From contig NZ_AAWS01000061.1 in the NCBI RefSeq assembly GCF_000169175.1, forward strand, positions 1 to 53,024: a DNA stretch of 53,024 bases, read 5' to 3'. Under the pieces are notes generated by a model. That model ran no database searches and was not told the DNA's origin. It saw only the letters and a program-made list of their open reading frames with translations. The first letter of the stretch is position 1. Every line of letters begins with the position of its first letter. Source of the stretch: Microscilla marina ATCC 23134 (GTDB lineage Bacteria > Bacteroidota > Bacteroidia > Cytophagales > Microscillaceae). A program made the translations under genes and the position numbers. Shown in pieces: positions 1-9,193 of this stretch.

Positions 1-326
1 GTTGCAATAGCTCCTCCAAATGTTCCGCAACCCATTTTTTTATTGGCAGTCACTACATTTTTACCTCTTTTTAGTGCAGTAGTCACAATTTGGTAAGCCT
101 CATCAGCATTATCAATCAACTCCACTACAAGATTGATGTTGTCATCATCTAAAATAGATGAGGCATCATAAGTGAAAAAATGAGCTGGTAGTGATCGCTC
201 CTTACTTTTATTTTTCACACAAATTTTTACTACTTCTGCCCTAAAGTTAGTTTTTTCCAAGATGTCATAAAGCCCTTGCCCCACACATCCAAACCCAAAC
301 ATTCCAATTTTGTGCTGTTTATCCAT
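1..326 (-). CDS. hom: Homoserine dehydrogenase, N-terminal part (runs off the window; apparent frameshift near the edge)
   Basis: Reading leftward from the ATG at 326, the protein begins with a Rossmann dinucleotide-binding motif GFGCVGQG at residues 11-18. This is followed by NLVVELID and GKNVVTANKK, the hallmarks of the NAD(P)-binding domain of homoserine dehydrogenase, which reduces aspartate semialdehyde to homoserine. About 109 codons are inside the window; the catalytic domain lies outside. After NKKM the frame gives an unfamiliar GCGTFGGAIA. Dropping one base in the G3/A7 stretch (31-41) restores NKKMVAEHLEELLQ, which is what the family normally shows, so there is an apparent one-base insertion (sequencing error near an edge, or a broken gene). 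It starts 12 bases after the metX stop and completes metY-metX-hom, which makes homoserine for acetylation. Family assignment is firm; integrity is uncertain. Confidence 0.85.
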   Translation of the reverse strand, partial: MDKQHKIGMFGFGCVGQGLYDILEKTNFRAEVVKICVKNKSKERSLPAHFFTYDASSILDDDNINLVVELIDNADEAYQIVTTALKRGKNVVTANKKMGCGTFGGAIA

Positions 327-338
327 GTCAATGTTCAA

Positions 339-1370
339 CTAATTATATATTAAAGTATTGTTTAAATAGTTGGTCTGTTGAATGATGTCAGTAATCTTAC
401 TGGTCTCAATCAAAAAACCATCGTGTCCATACAATGATTGTATCTCATAATATTGCGCCTGGGGTATGTGAGCTGCCAAAAATTTTTGTTCTGATACTGG
501 AAACAACACGTCAGTATCTACCCCAATTACCACAGTACGTGCCTTTATACGTGTCAACGCCGCTTTTTCTCCGCCTCGTCCTCTCCCTACGTTGTGACTA
601 TCCATCGCTTTCGACAGTGTCCAGTAAGCGTAAGCATTGAATCTCTTCTGAAGTTTTTTGCCTTGGTATTCCTGGTAAGAAGTAGCCCTGAAGTTTTCTA
701 GTTTTGAAGTATCCTGATCGGTTTGTGTAGCCTTATACACCCCATAATGCCTATAAGACAGTAAAGCAATAGATCGTGCCACCTTGAGCCCCGCCATACC
801 TGCGGTGGGTGTAGGTTGTTGCCACGAATGGTCATTTTCTATGGCCATTCTTTGCGACTCGTTAAAAGCAATGCCCCAGGCAGAATGCCGGGCATTAGTT
901 GCCAACAAAACTAAGTTTTCTATCACATCTGGTTGTATGATTGCCCACTCTATAGCTTGCTGCCCACCCATAGAACCTCCAATGCAAACCTGTATTTTTT
1001 CTATACTTAAGTGTTGTCTGAGTAAGTCCATTGCTCCCACAATGTCTCGGTTAGTAAGTATTGGAAAGTTGTGGTAATAGGGATGTTGGGTGTCAGGGTT
1101 TATTGACAAAGCGTGGGTAGATCCATAGCAAGACCCCAGCATATTGGCACAAACAATAAAGTGCTTTGCTGGATCAATGGCCTGTCCATTACCTATGAGC
1201 CCCTCCCACCAATCATCAGCTTCAGCGTTGGCGGTCAATGCGTGGCACACCCATACCACATTATTACGTTTACTATTGAGTTTACCCAGTGTTTTGTACT
1301 CTATGTTAAACCCGTGCAGACTTTCTCCTGATTCCAGTGAGTATACCCCCTGGTGTGCAAATGTTGACAT
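339..1370 (-). CDS. metX: Homoserine O-acetyltransferase
   Basis: A 343-residue alpha/beta-hydrolase-fold acetyltransferase that transfers acetyl from acetyl-CoA to homoserine, giving the substrate of MetY. The nucleophile elbow GGSMGG places the catalytic serine at residue 133. The late motifs GVDTDVLFP (Asp287) and GHDGFLIE (His316) complete the triad. The early segment VCHALTANAE and the GSCYGST loop are typical of MetX. Length is slightly short for the family (about 350-380) but no domain is missing. It lies between metY, 68 bases upstream across an intrinsic-terminator-like hairpin, and hom, 12 bases downstream. It is therefore probably transcribed from the SAM-riboswitch-controlled leader by readthrough. 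Cytoplasmic. In some lineages MetX-fold proteins use succinyl-CoA; I cannot exclude that from sequence alone. Confidence 0.95.
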   Translation of the reverse strand: MSTFAHQGVYSLESGESLHGFNIEYKTLGKLNSKRNNVVWVCHALTANAEADDWWEGLIGNGQAIDPAKHFIVCANMLGSCYGSTHALSINPDTQHPYYHNFPILTNRDIVGAMDLLRQHLSIEKIQVCIGGSMGGQQAIEWAIIQPDVIENLVLLATNARHSAWGIAFNESQRMAIENDHSWQQPTPTAGMAGLKVARSIALLSYRHYGVYKATQTDQDTSKLENFRATSYQEYQGKKLQKRFNAYAYWTLSKAMDSHNVGRGRGGEKAALTRIKARTVVIGVDTDVLFPVSEQKFLAAHIPQAQYYEIQSLYGHDGFLIETSKITDIIQQTNYLNNTLIYN

Positions 1371-1391
1371 TGTTTTTTATTCAATCGTTTC

Positions 1392-1422
1392 AAAAAAAAG
1401 TGGCACATTGTTGTACCACTTT
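1392..1422 (-). terminator. Intrinsic terminator-like hairpin between metY and metX
   Basis: On the minus strand a 10-bp stem (one G-U pair) with a 6-base loop is followed directly by a run of T residues (plus-strand A run at 1392-1399). It sits 17 bases after the metY stop and only 21 bases before the metX ATG, so no separate promoter for metX is likely to fit behind it. It probably works as a partial terminator or mRNA-stabilising hairpin that sets metY above metX-hom. Confidence 0.75.
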
Positions 1423-1438
1423 CGCTATTGCTCTTATA

Positions 1439-3000
<1,562 letters not shown>

Positions 3001-3106
3001 GATTTATCTTTCCTAATGAATAAATTAGGTAGGACTTAGCACCTTACTGTGTAGCAGGTTGCCAGCGCTTCATCGAGCCTACTCTCTCAGCGCTTCTTTA
3101 TAAATC
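3001..3106 (-). promoter_or_regulatory. SAM-I (S-box) riboswitch upstream of metY
   Basis: The minus strand shows the S-box layout. A 7-bp perfect P1 stem is made of GATTTAT (3100-3106) and ATAAATC (3001-3007). P2 is built from self-complementary AGCGCT blocks around GATGAAGCGCTGGCAACC, followed by the signature AAGGTGCTAAGTCC, a P4 stem on TCCTA/TTAGGA, and the joining strand GGAAAGATAAA. These are the conserved SAM-contact and kink-turn regions of SAM-I. It faces metY-metX-hom, a biologically matching target: SAM binding should reduce expression of homocysteine synthesis. Confidence 0.93.
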
Positions 3107-3213
3107 GATAAAGAAATTAAGTTATTGAATTGATAATGATGACCATTTTCTTTATCACGAGCAAAATAAAGTGATAAGATGGGAGATTACAAATATTTGT
3201 TGAAAAATTTTTA

Positions 3214-3250
3214 TAAAAAAAGCGTTGATGATTAATAAAATACCAACGCT
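3214..3250 (-). terminator. Rho-independent terminator of glmS
   Basis: On the minus strand a 7-bp stem AGCGTTG/CAACGCT with a loop of about 16 bases is followed by seven T residues. It lies about 30 bases beyond the glmS stop and upstream of the metY riboswitch, separating the two transcription units. Confidence 0.85.
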
Positions 3251-3281
3251 AATTAAAATAATACTAATGATGTTTTGGTTT

Positions 3282-5117
3282 TTACTCTACTGTCACCGAC
3301 TTGGCAAGGTTTCGTGGTTGGTCTACATTACATCCACGCATTACTGCCACATGGTACGACAATAACTGTAAAGGTATGACCGAAATTAACGGAGTGAGTG
3401 CTTCTGGTGTTTTAGGAATTTCAATTACATGATCTGCTATATTTTTAATTTGAGTATCCCCCTCAGTTACTATGGCAATTACTTTTCCACGGCGTGCTTT
3501 CACCTCTTGAATATTAGATACTACCTTTTCATAACTACTATCTGCTGTAGCAATAAACACCACTGGCATTTCTTCGTCAATCAAAGCAATAGGTCCGTGC
3601 TTCATTTCGGCAGCTGGGTATCCTTCAGCATGTATATAAGAAATTTCCTTAAGCTTTAAAGCTCCTTCGAGAGCCACAGGAAAGTTATAGCCTCGTCCGA
3701 GGTATAAAAAGTTGCGGGCATCTTTGAATACATCTGAAATATATTTTATCTGATCGTTTAACTTAAGAGCTTGTTCTACTTTGGCTGGAATCTTTTCAAG
3801 TTCAGCTAAAAATTCTCTGAATTTACTTTCAGAAATAGTTCCTTTTCTATGAGCAAGCATCAATGCCATCATAGTAAGTACAGTGATTTGTCCAGTAAAA
3901 GCTTTGGTACTTGCTACACCTATTTCGGGACCTGCATGAATATAAGCACCAGCCTGTGTAGCCCTCGGAATAGAGGCGCCAACCACATTGCATACGCCAA
4001 AAATAATGGCTCCTTTTGATTTGGCAAGCTCTATGGCGGCCAGTGTATCGGCGGTTTCACCCGATTGAGAAATGGCAATCACTACATCATTTTCTCTGAT
4101 AACAGGGTTTCTATATCGAAACTCAGAAGCATATTCAACCTCGACAGGCACCCTGGCAAACTCTTCAAACAAATACTCTGCTACTAGCCCTGCGTGCCAT
4201 GATGTACCACAAGCCACAATCATAATTCGATCTGCACTCATCAAACGGTTAAAGTACTCAGTAAGACCACCCAAATGCAAACGATGTTTGTCAGCTACTA
4301 CTCTTCCCCGCATGCTGGCCGTAATAGACTTTGATTGCTCAAATATCTCTTTTAGCATAAAATGCTCATAGCCTCCTTTTTCTATAGCTTCCAGTTCCAT
4401 ATCAATGGTATGGATATAGGGAGTTTTAGGCACAGAGTCTATATTTTTAATGCTTAATTGGTCTCCATCTATTACTGCAATTTCCCTATCATCCAGGTAA
4501 ATTACTTCATTGGTATACTCTACAATAGGGGTTGCATCTGATGCAATAAAATACTCACCTTTGCCTACACCTATTACTAGTGGGCTACCCTTTCGAGCGG
4601 CAATCAGTTGTTTAGGTTCCTTGTGTGACATTACAACAATTGCATAAGCACCCACAACTTTTTGCAAGGCCAATCTTACTGCTTCTTCTAAAGATGTATT
4701 GGAGTTTTTTTGAATATCTTCTATGAAATGAATCAACACTTCTGTGTCAGTATCACTGGTAAACTGGTGCCCCTTATTTACCAACTCCTGACGGATAGAT
4801 TCATAGTTTTCAATAATTCCATTATGTATGATAGCTAAATCGCCACTGAAAGACTGATGAGGGTGAGCGTTAGTGTCATTGGGCTCTCCGTGGGTTGCCC
4901 AACGTGTATGCCCTATTCCTATAGTTCCATCAAGGCTCTGTCCTGCAACAAACTCTTCAAGTTCTGCTACCTTACCTTTCTTTTTGTACACACTCAAGTC
5001 GCCATTGAGTAAGGCAACCCCAGCACTGTCATACCCTCTATATTCAAGTCTTTTTAGTCCTTTTAGGATTATAGGAAAAGCTTCTCTGTGTCCTGTATAA
5101 GCTACTATTCCACACAT
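3282..5117 (-). CDS. glmS: Glutamine--fructose-6-phosphate aminotransferase (isomerizing)
   Basis: A 611-residue GlmS that makes glucosamine-6-phosphate for peptidoglycan and lipid A. I set the start at the ATG at 5117 because the protein must begin MCGIVAYTG, with Cys1 (after Met removal) as the glutaminase nucleophile; an in-frame upstream ATG at 5207 would add 30 residues and bury it. The N-terminal glutamine amidotransferase class II domain covers about residues 1-220 (GHTRWATHGEP, HNGIIENY, SDTDTEV). Two SIS domains follow (CGTSWHAG, SQSGETADTL, TKAFTGQI) and the C-terminal tail NLAKSVTVE is the canonical end. It is the last gene after the starch-synthase-like and DUF4270 genes, 126 bases after the latter, with a hairpin in the gap. 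No glmS ribozyme was recognised. Confidence 0.97.
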   Translation of the reverse strand: MCGIVAYTGHREAFPIILKGLKRLEYRGYDSAGVALLNGDLSVYKKKGKVAELEEFVAGQSLDGTIGIGHTRWATHGEPNDTNAHPHQSFSGDLAIIHNGIIENYESIRQELVNKGHQFTSDTDTEVLIHFIEDIQKNSNTSLEEAVRLALQKVVGAYAIVVMSHKEPKQLIAARKGSPLVIGVGKGEYFIASDATPIVEYTNEVIYLDDREIAVIDGDQLSIKNIDSVPKTPYIHTIDMELEAIEKGGYEHFMLKEIFEQSKSITASMRGRVVADKHRLHLGGLTEYFNRLMSADRIMIVACGTSWHAGLVAEYLFEEFARVPVEVEYASEFRYRNPVIRENDVVIAISQSGETADTLAAIELAKSKGAIIFGVCNVVGASIPRATQAGAYIHAGPEIGVASTKAFTGQITVLTMMALMLAHRKGTISESKFREFLAELEKIPAKVEQALKLNDQIKYISDVFKDARNFLYLGRGYNFPVALEGALKLKEISYIHAEGYPAAEMKHGPIALIDEEMPVVFIATADSSYEKVVSNIQEVKARRGKVIAIVTEGDTQIKNIADHVIEIPKTPEALTPLISVIPLQLLSYHVAVMRGCNVDQPRNLAKSVTVE

Positions 5118-5160
5118 AAATATTAATTTTAGGTAGTTATTTATATTTGTATACCCTATG

Positions 5161-5210
5161 GGCTTGTATATAGACTTACTGTTGTTGTTCAGAAAGCCTA
5201 TGTACAAGCC
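5161..5210 (-). promoter_or_regulatory. Long hairpin in the glmS 5' leader
   Basis: On the minus strand GGCTTGTA (plus 5203-5210) pairs with TACAAGCC (5161-5168) and the stem continues inside with ATAG/CTAT after one mismatch, leaving a loop of about 24 bases. It starts 44 bases upstream of the glmS ATG and has no T run, so it is not a simple terminator. It may be a leader structure for translation control or processing. Confidence 0.5.
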
Positions 5211-5243
5211 AACAGCTTTAGAATAAACTTCTAAAAATTGGGG

Positions 5244-6650
5244 TTATTGTTTTACAATTGTATAAAACACTTTCAATTGTATTTTACGATTAGATGAGGC
5301 TTGATTGTCAATCATTAGCCTGGTAACACTTTCTCCTCCTATAGCTCCTGTATGGTTATTGTCGCTAGTGAGGGCACTGGGTACTACAAATAGTTGGGTA
5401 CCTTGTGAACCGTTCAATACCTGCTGTAATTGCTGGGTAATGTTATAGGTGTAGTGTTTAAATACACTGTTATACACTGATAAGTGGCGTCCAAAGTTGT
5501 CAAGGTTGGGCACTTCTTCATTCACCCATAAGGCAGAACGTCCGTTAGGCAACCTGTCGTAGTTATTGCCATTGGCTTGTATAAGTATGAGGTGTGAAGG
5601 TATAGGGTGTGCTTTATTGTTTACTGTCTCTAGCAATGGCGAGAAAACTAATTCAGCTTTGTTGATAGATACCTCCCCCTTTTGTTTAAGCTTCAACACA
5701 TCTACCAAGTCTATACGTGCCACTACTCCTGTACCCGCTTGAGTGTGCAGGATGGGAGTGCCTTCTACCTCAGTGGTGGTGTTACTCAGTGCTCTAAGTA
5801 CACTTGATCTATTGGTTGATCGAATTTGATTGAAAACAGGGACGGTATTGGTACGGTTAATTTCATTGCTAAAAAATACACTATAGATTAGGTCATTATT
5901 GATTTGTCCATCTACCTCTGCCGAATATGCCATATTTAGACTAGCAACAGTACGGTCGAACCCAAGAATGGCATTACTGCTTCCTGATTTGTACACAATA
6001 GCTATCCCTTTTACCTGATTGATAAACTCATCTAAGGTAGCTCTGCCCACAGTAGCATTAAAAATTCTTTGCTGATAGTCTGTATCAGTAATTTCAACTC
6101 CTAATGCACCAGCTTTAGTGTCTATTAGCTCTTTGGGTTTAAATGTAACCGTGCCAAGCAAACGGGTGGCATCATATTCTACTACATCAGTGTTAATATA
6201 AGTTTTACCTAGCTCTAGTGTGTCTTTTAACTCATAAATTTCAATTGTTTGTGGGTCATCAGTTTGCGAAAAATCTACCCCATAAGTATACCTAAGTGGT
6301 AAATTTAAAGTAAGACTTTTGAAAACCTGATTGGTACCTGTAAGGGTGATTTTTGAAGAGTCCACAAGAAAAGAAGGAGATAAATCCATAAAAGCGTTGG
6401 CTTTTATGTCTCCAAATACAGGATCTGAGTGTTCGCCTACTAAAACTATATGGCTACCTGAGGTAGGCATACTGTCGAGCAACACTGTTTTGGGTTGCAG
6501 GTCAAAACTATCCTCAAAAAAAACCCCAATTGAACCATTGGGGTTTGGATGATCTAATCCTATGTTTTTTGGACTTTCACAAGAAATAAAAAAAATGGTG
6601 ATAAGTAATAATAAATTCGCGCGTCTCTTAATTAACTCCGACCAGTTCAT
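5244..6650 (-). CDS. DUF4270 family lipoprotein
   Basis: A 468-residue exported lipoprotein of the DUF4270 family, found across Bacteroidota; function unknown. I chose the ATG at 6650 because it is followed by a basic stretch, a hydrophobic run LLLLITIFFI and the lipobox ISC, giving a lipid-anchored cysteine about 21 residues in; the longer in-frame upstream region lacks any signal. The mature part opens with a glycine/asparagine-rich segment, then beta-rich sequence with repeated TLNLPLRY, AELVFSPLLE and KIQLKVFYTIVK, consistent with an all-beta surface or periplasmic protein. Its start overlaps the end of the starch-synthase-like gene by 23 bases, so the two are translationally coupled, and glmS follows. 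Context hints at cell-envelope or glycan work, but that is inference. Confidence 0.85.
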   Translation of the reverse strand: MNWSELIKRRANLLLLITIFFISCESPKNIGLDHPNPNGSIGVFFEDSFDLQPKTVLLDSMPTSGSHIVLVGEHSDPVFGDIKANAFMDLSPSFLVDSSKITLTGTNQVFKSLTLNLPLRYTYGVDFSQTDDPQTIEIYELKDTLELGKTYINTDVVEYDATRLLGTVTFKPKELIDTKAGALGVEITDTDYQQRIFNATVGRATLDEFINQVKGIAIVYKSGSSNAILGFDRTVASLNMAYSAEVDGQINNDLIYSVFFSNEINRTNTVPVFNQIRSTNRSSVLRALSNTTTEVEGTPILHTQAGTGVVARIDLVDVLKLKQKGEVSINKAELVFSPLLETVNNKAHPIPSHLILIQANGNNYDRLPNGRSALWVNEEVPNLDNFGRHLSVYNSVFKHYTYNITQQLQQVLNGSQGTQLFVVPSALTSDNNHTGAIGGESVTRLMIDNQASSNRKIQLKVFYTIVKQ

Positions 6651-7446
6651 TGTAAAGGTTATAATATGAATCCGATAAATTTTCATCTGCTTCGATAGAA
6701 TCGATTTTTTTGTCTTGTTCAAACTCGGTGAAAAGTTTGTTGAGGCTCTCACTGTAAGATTCCTCGGCTTTGATGACAGCATCTGCATACTCAATACCTA
6801 CTTTAACAAAACCATCAAAGTCGGTAGATTGCATGGAAGTTAGCATGTCGTCCTCAATATCTACCATTTTTACTTTGTTTAACAAATTTTTGTCAAATTT
6901 ATACTCAAAGTAATTATTGTAAATGGTAAAAATAGATTTGGAGTTTTTGAATACCGGATCATTCTTATAGGTAGTTTTTAAGTACATAGGAATCAATCCT
7001 GTGATCCAATCATTACAGTGAACAATGTCTGGTGCCCAGCCTAACTTTTTCACTGTCTCCAATACGCCTTTACAGAAGAAAATGGCTCGCTCATCGTTGT
7101 CTTCGTAAAAATTATCTTCTTTATCTAAGAAAACAGACTTGCGGTGGAAGTAATCTTCGTTGTCAATAAAATATACCTGAAGCTTGGCATTGGGTATAGA
7201 CGCTACCTTAATCACTAGTGGTTTTTCCTCTTCACCTACTGTAATATTGATTCCTGATAGCCTTACCACCTCATGCAAACGATTTTTTCTTTCATTAATC
7301 AAACCAAAACGAGGAACCAATATCCTAATTTCCATCCCTCGCTCTTGCATGGCTTGCGGTAACCGCCTAACAAAATCAGCTACTTGAGATGTTTCAAGGA
7401 AAGGGTTAATCTCACTGGCAACATATAATACTCGAGTCTTTTGCAT
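6628..7446 (-). CDS. Starch/glycogen synthase catalytic-domain (GT5 N-domain only) protein
   Basis: A 272-residue protein matching only the N-terminal half of starch synthase (GT5). RVLYVASEINPF at residues 5-16, RILVPRFG, DNEDYF, the HCNDW motif at about residues 142-146 and SIFTIYNN follow the family order. The C-terminal GT1 domain that holds the donor site and most catalytic residues is absent. The KxGGL motif near the N-terminus, needed for ADP-glucose binding, reads ETSQVADF. It is therefore unlikely to be a working glycogen synthase. It is the first gene of a probable operon with the DUF4270 lipoprotein (23-base overlap) and glmS, and is divergent from panC; a good TAnnTTTG promoter lies upstream. 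Stand-alone versions near panC occur in other Bacteroidota (from memory). A non-catalytic or different glycosyltransferase role is possible. Confidence 0.8.
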   Translation of the reverse strand: MQKTRVLYVASEINPFLETSQVADFVRRLPQAMQERGMEIRILVPRFGLINERKNRLHEVVRLSGINITVGEEEKPLVIKVASIPNAKLQVYFIDNEDYFHRKSVFLDKEDNFYEDNDERAIFFCKGVLETVKKLGWAPDIVHCNDWITGLIPMYLKTTYKNDPVFKNSKSIFTIYNNYFEYKFDKNLLNKVKMVDIEDDMLTSMQSTDFDGFVKVGIEYADAVIKAEESYSESLNKLFTEFEQDKKIDSIEADENLSDSYYNLYNELVGVN

Positions 7447-7492
7447 ATCAAAAATCTTAATTGAAATGAGGTAAAATAAAAAAATGGGCGTG

Positions 7493-7522
7493 CAAATTTA
7501 CAAAAAATATAGCAGATTTCAA
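7493..7522 (-). promoter_or_regulatory. Bacteroidota-type promoter of the starch-synthase-like operon
   Basis: On the minus strand TTG (plus 7520-7522) lies 19 bases upstream of TAAATTTG (7493-7500), matching the Bacteroidota -33 / -7 (TAnnTTTG) arrangement. Transcription would start about 40 bases before the ATG at 7446. Confidence 0.55.
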
Positions 7523-7580
7523 TTTTTAAAGACAAAATGCTTTAATATTGTGATCATTTGACTTAGAATTGCATTAAAAC

Positions 7581-8441
7581 ATGTTTATTTTTGAAGATAT
7601 TATTGATCTAAAAAACCATCTGAAGGTCGAGAAGCAGCAGTACAGTATTGGTTTTGTACCTACTATGGGGGCTTTGCATCAGGGGCATTTGTCGCTCATC
7701 GACCGGGCTAAGGCAGATAATGATGTAGTAGTTTGCAGTATTTTTGTAAATCCTACCCAGTTTAATAACGTAGAAGACCTCAAAAATTATCCTAAAACTA
7801 TCAAAGAAGATAAAAAACTCCTGGAGGCCCACCATTGTGATGTACTTTTTTTGCCCGATGCCCACACTATGTATCCTGTTCCTGCGAAAACTTCTTTTAG
7901 TTTTGGGCACCTTGAGCAAACAATGGAAGGTGAGCACCGCGCTGGACATTTCAATGGGGTGGCTTTGGTCGTTTCTAAACTATTTCACTTAATAAAGCCT
8001 CACCGGGCATACTTTGGGCAAAAAGACTTGCAGCAATTTATAATTATTCATCAGTTGGTACAAGACCTGTTATTTGACCTTGAGGTGGTGTGTTGTCCTA
8101 TTGTACGCGAAGATGATGGTTTAGCTATGTCATCACGTAATTTGAGGTTAACAGCTTCACAACGCCCGATAGCCAGCAAATTATACGAAGCCTTAATGTT
8201 GGCGAGACACTCTTTGCTTGAGGGGTATGGTGTGAGTAAAACTAAGCAAACAATACAAAATTTTTTCAATGATTTAAGTGATTTACAGTTAGAATATTTT
8301 GAAGTAGTGAAAAGTGCAACACTGGAAACTGTAGATTCAGTAAGTGATACTTTTCAAGTGTCTTTATGTATTGCAGCATTTTTGGGCGATGTACGTTTGA
8401 TTGATAATGTATTTTTATTTGATAAAAAGGGTATCTTTTAA
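7581..8441 (+). CDS. panC: Pantoate--beta-alanine ligase
   Basis: A 286-residue pantothenate synthetase joining pantoate and beta-alanine with ATP. The nucleotide-binding signature PTMGALHQGHLSLI lies at residues 27-40 with the HxGH histidines at 33 and 36. CSIFVNPTQFN, GHFNGVALVVSKLF, the YFGQKDLQQ loop and the SSRNLRL signature (KMSKS equivalent) all appear in order, and length matches the family. It is divergent from the starch-synthase-like gene and is followed, after a repeat element, by panD, which supplies its beta-alanine. The pairing of panC and panD is functionally sensible although the insertion of a 209-bp repeat between them suggests separate transcripts. Cytoplasmic, first committed steps to coenzyme A. 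No anomalies. Confidence 0.96.
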   Translation: MFIFEDIIDLKNHLKVEKQQYSIGFVPTMGALHQGHLSLIDRAKADNDVVVCSIFVNPTQFNNVEDLKNYPKTIKEDKKLLEAHHCDVLFLPDAHTMYPVPAKTSFSFGHLEQTMEGEHRAGHFNGVALVVSKLFHLIKPHRAYFGQKDLQQFIIIHQLVQDLLFDLEVVCCPIVREDDGLAMSSRNLRLTASQRPIASKLYEALMLARHSLLEGYGVSKTKQTIQNFFNDLSDLQLEYFEVVKSATLETVDSVSDTFQVSLCIAAFLGDVRLIDNVFLFDKKGIF

Positions 8442-8444
8442 GTC

Positions 8445-8653
8445 TTAGGAATGGTGAGAAATTAAATTGCTATTCTTGAGGTAGAGGTTTTGTTTTGAAA
8501 TGAGGCTATTTTTTGCGCCCATAGCAGCGCTACGGGCAAAAACCGATGGCTACAGCTACGCTGTGCCGAGCTCTGCCAAAGGCTAAAAATACCGAAGTAT
8601 CAAGGCGAAAAATCACCTCTCAGAGTGTAAATTTATTTTTGAACAATTCCTTA
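8445..8653 (+). repeat. 209-bp MITE-like inverted-repeat element, copy 1
   Basis: This stretch between panC and panD recurs at 51443-51651 with the same 209-bp length and about ten mismatches. Its ends form imperfect terminal inverted repeats (TTAGGAATGGTGAGAAATTA against TAAGGAATTGTTCAAAAATA). Inside are two further hairpins, GCCCATAGC/GCTACGGGC and one around GGCTACAGC/GCTGTGCC, so the whole element could fold back on itself. No reading frame and no clear target-site duplication. I interpret it as a non-autonomous mobile or REP-like element. Confidence 0.85.
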
Positions 8654-8757
8654 GAATAGTTCTATCAGAGCATTACAAAAAACAAAATGTTTGAATGTGT
8701 CGCTACTTCATTTGGTTTCTTGGTTTTAGAAGGTAGTATTTAGTAACATTTTTTTAA

Positions 8758-8765
8758 TATTTTTG
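8758..8765 (+). promoter_or_regulatory. Candidate -7 element upstream of panD
   Basis: TATTTTTG matches TAnnTTTG and lies 32 bases before the panD ATG. No convincing -33 TTG at the usual distance, so this is a tentative promoter. It would give panD its own transcript despite panC upstream. Confidence 0.35.
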
Positions 8766-8797
8766 CCTCCAATATTTCGAAACTAAGAATATTTATA

Positions 8798-9166
8798 ATG
8801 TTGGTAGAAGTTTTACATTCAAAAATACATAGAGCAAAAGTAACTCAAGCTGAATTGCATTATGTAGGAAGCATCACTATTGATGAAGATTTAATGGATG
8901 CTGCTGGGTTATTTGAAAATCAAAAAGTACAAGTCGTTGATATTAACAATGGTGAACGACTTGAGACTTATGTAATTAAGGGAGAGCGTGGCTCAGGGCA
9001 GATTTGCCTGAATGGAGCAGCTGCCCGAAAAGTACAAGTGGGCGATTTGATTATTATTATTGCCTATGCAATGATGGAAATAGAAGAAGCTAAAAAGTAT
9101 GAGCCACGGGTGATATTTCCTGACGAAAACAATCAGGTGATTAACACCTCGATAGCTTCTCTATAA
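8798..9166 (+). CDS. panD: Aspartate 1-decarboxylase (pyruvoyl-dependent) precursor
   Basis: A 122-residue proenzyme that makes beta-alanine from aspartate. The sequence HYVGSITID contains the self-cleavage site between Gly24 and Ser25, where the serine becomes the pyruvoyl cofactor. Lys9 and the later [20 protein letters not shown] block (Asn and Ala-Ala of the active site) are in place, and length is typical for PanD. The start at 8798 gives the canonical N-terminus ending in [14 protein letters not shown]. It lies downstream of panC across a repeat element and 27 bases before a membrane-protein gene, with which it may be co-transcribed. It feeds PanC directly. No separate PanM-like maturation factor was seen in the window, consistent with autocatalytic processing. 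Confidence 0.96.
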   Translation: MLVEVLHSKIHRAKVTQAELHYVGSITIDEDLMDAAGLFENQKVQVVDINNGERLETYVIKGERGSGQICLNGAAARKVQVGDLIIIIAYAMMEIEEAKKYEPRVIFPDENNQVINTSIASL

Positions 9167-9193
9167 TAACATATATTACTTGACTATTTTCCA

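Noticed and set aside
3107-3213. A metY promoter in the gap upstream of the riboswitch
   Set aside because: I could not find a TAnnTTTG with a proper -33 there; the region is left unassigned.
5118-5243. A glmS ribozyme in the glmS leader
   Set aside because: The leader is too short and no core motif or pseudoknot was visible; only a simple stem-loop is supported.
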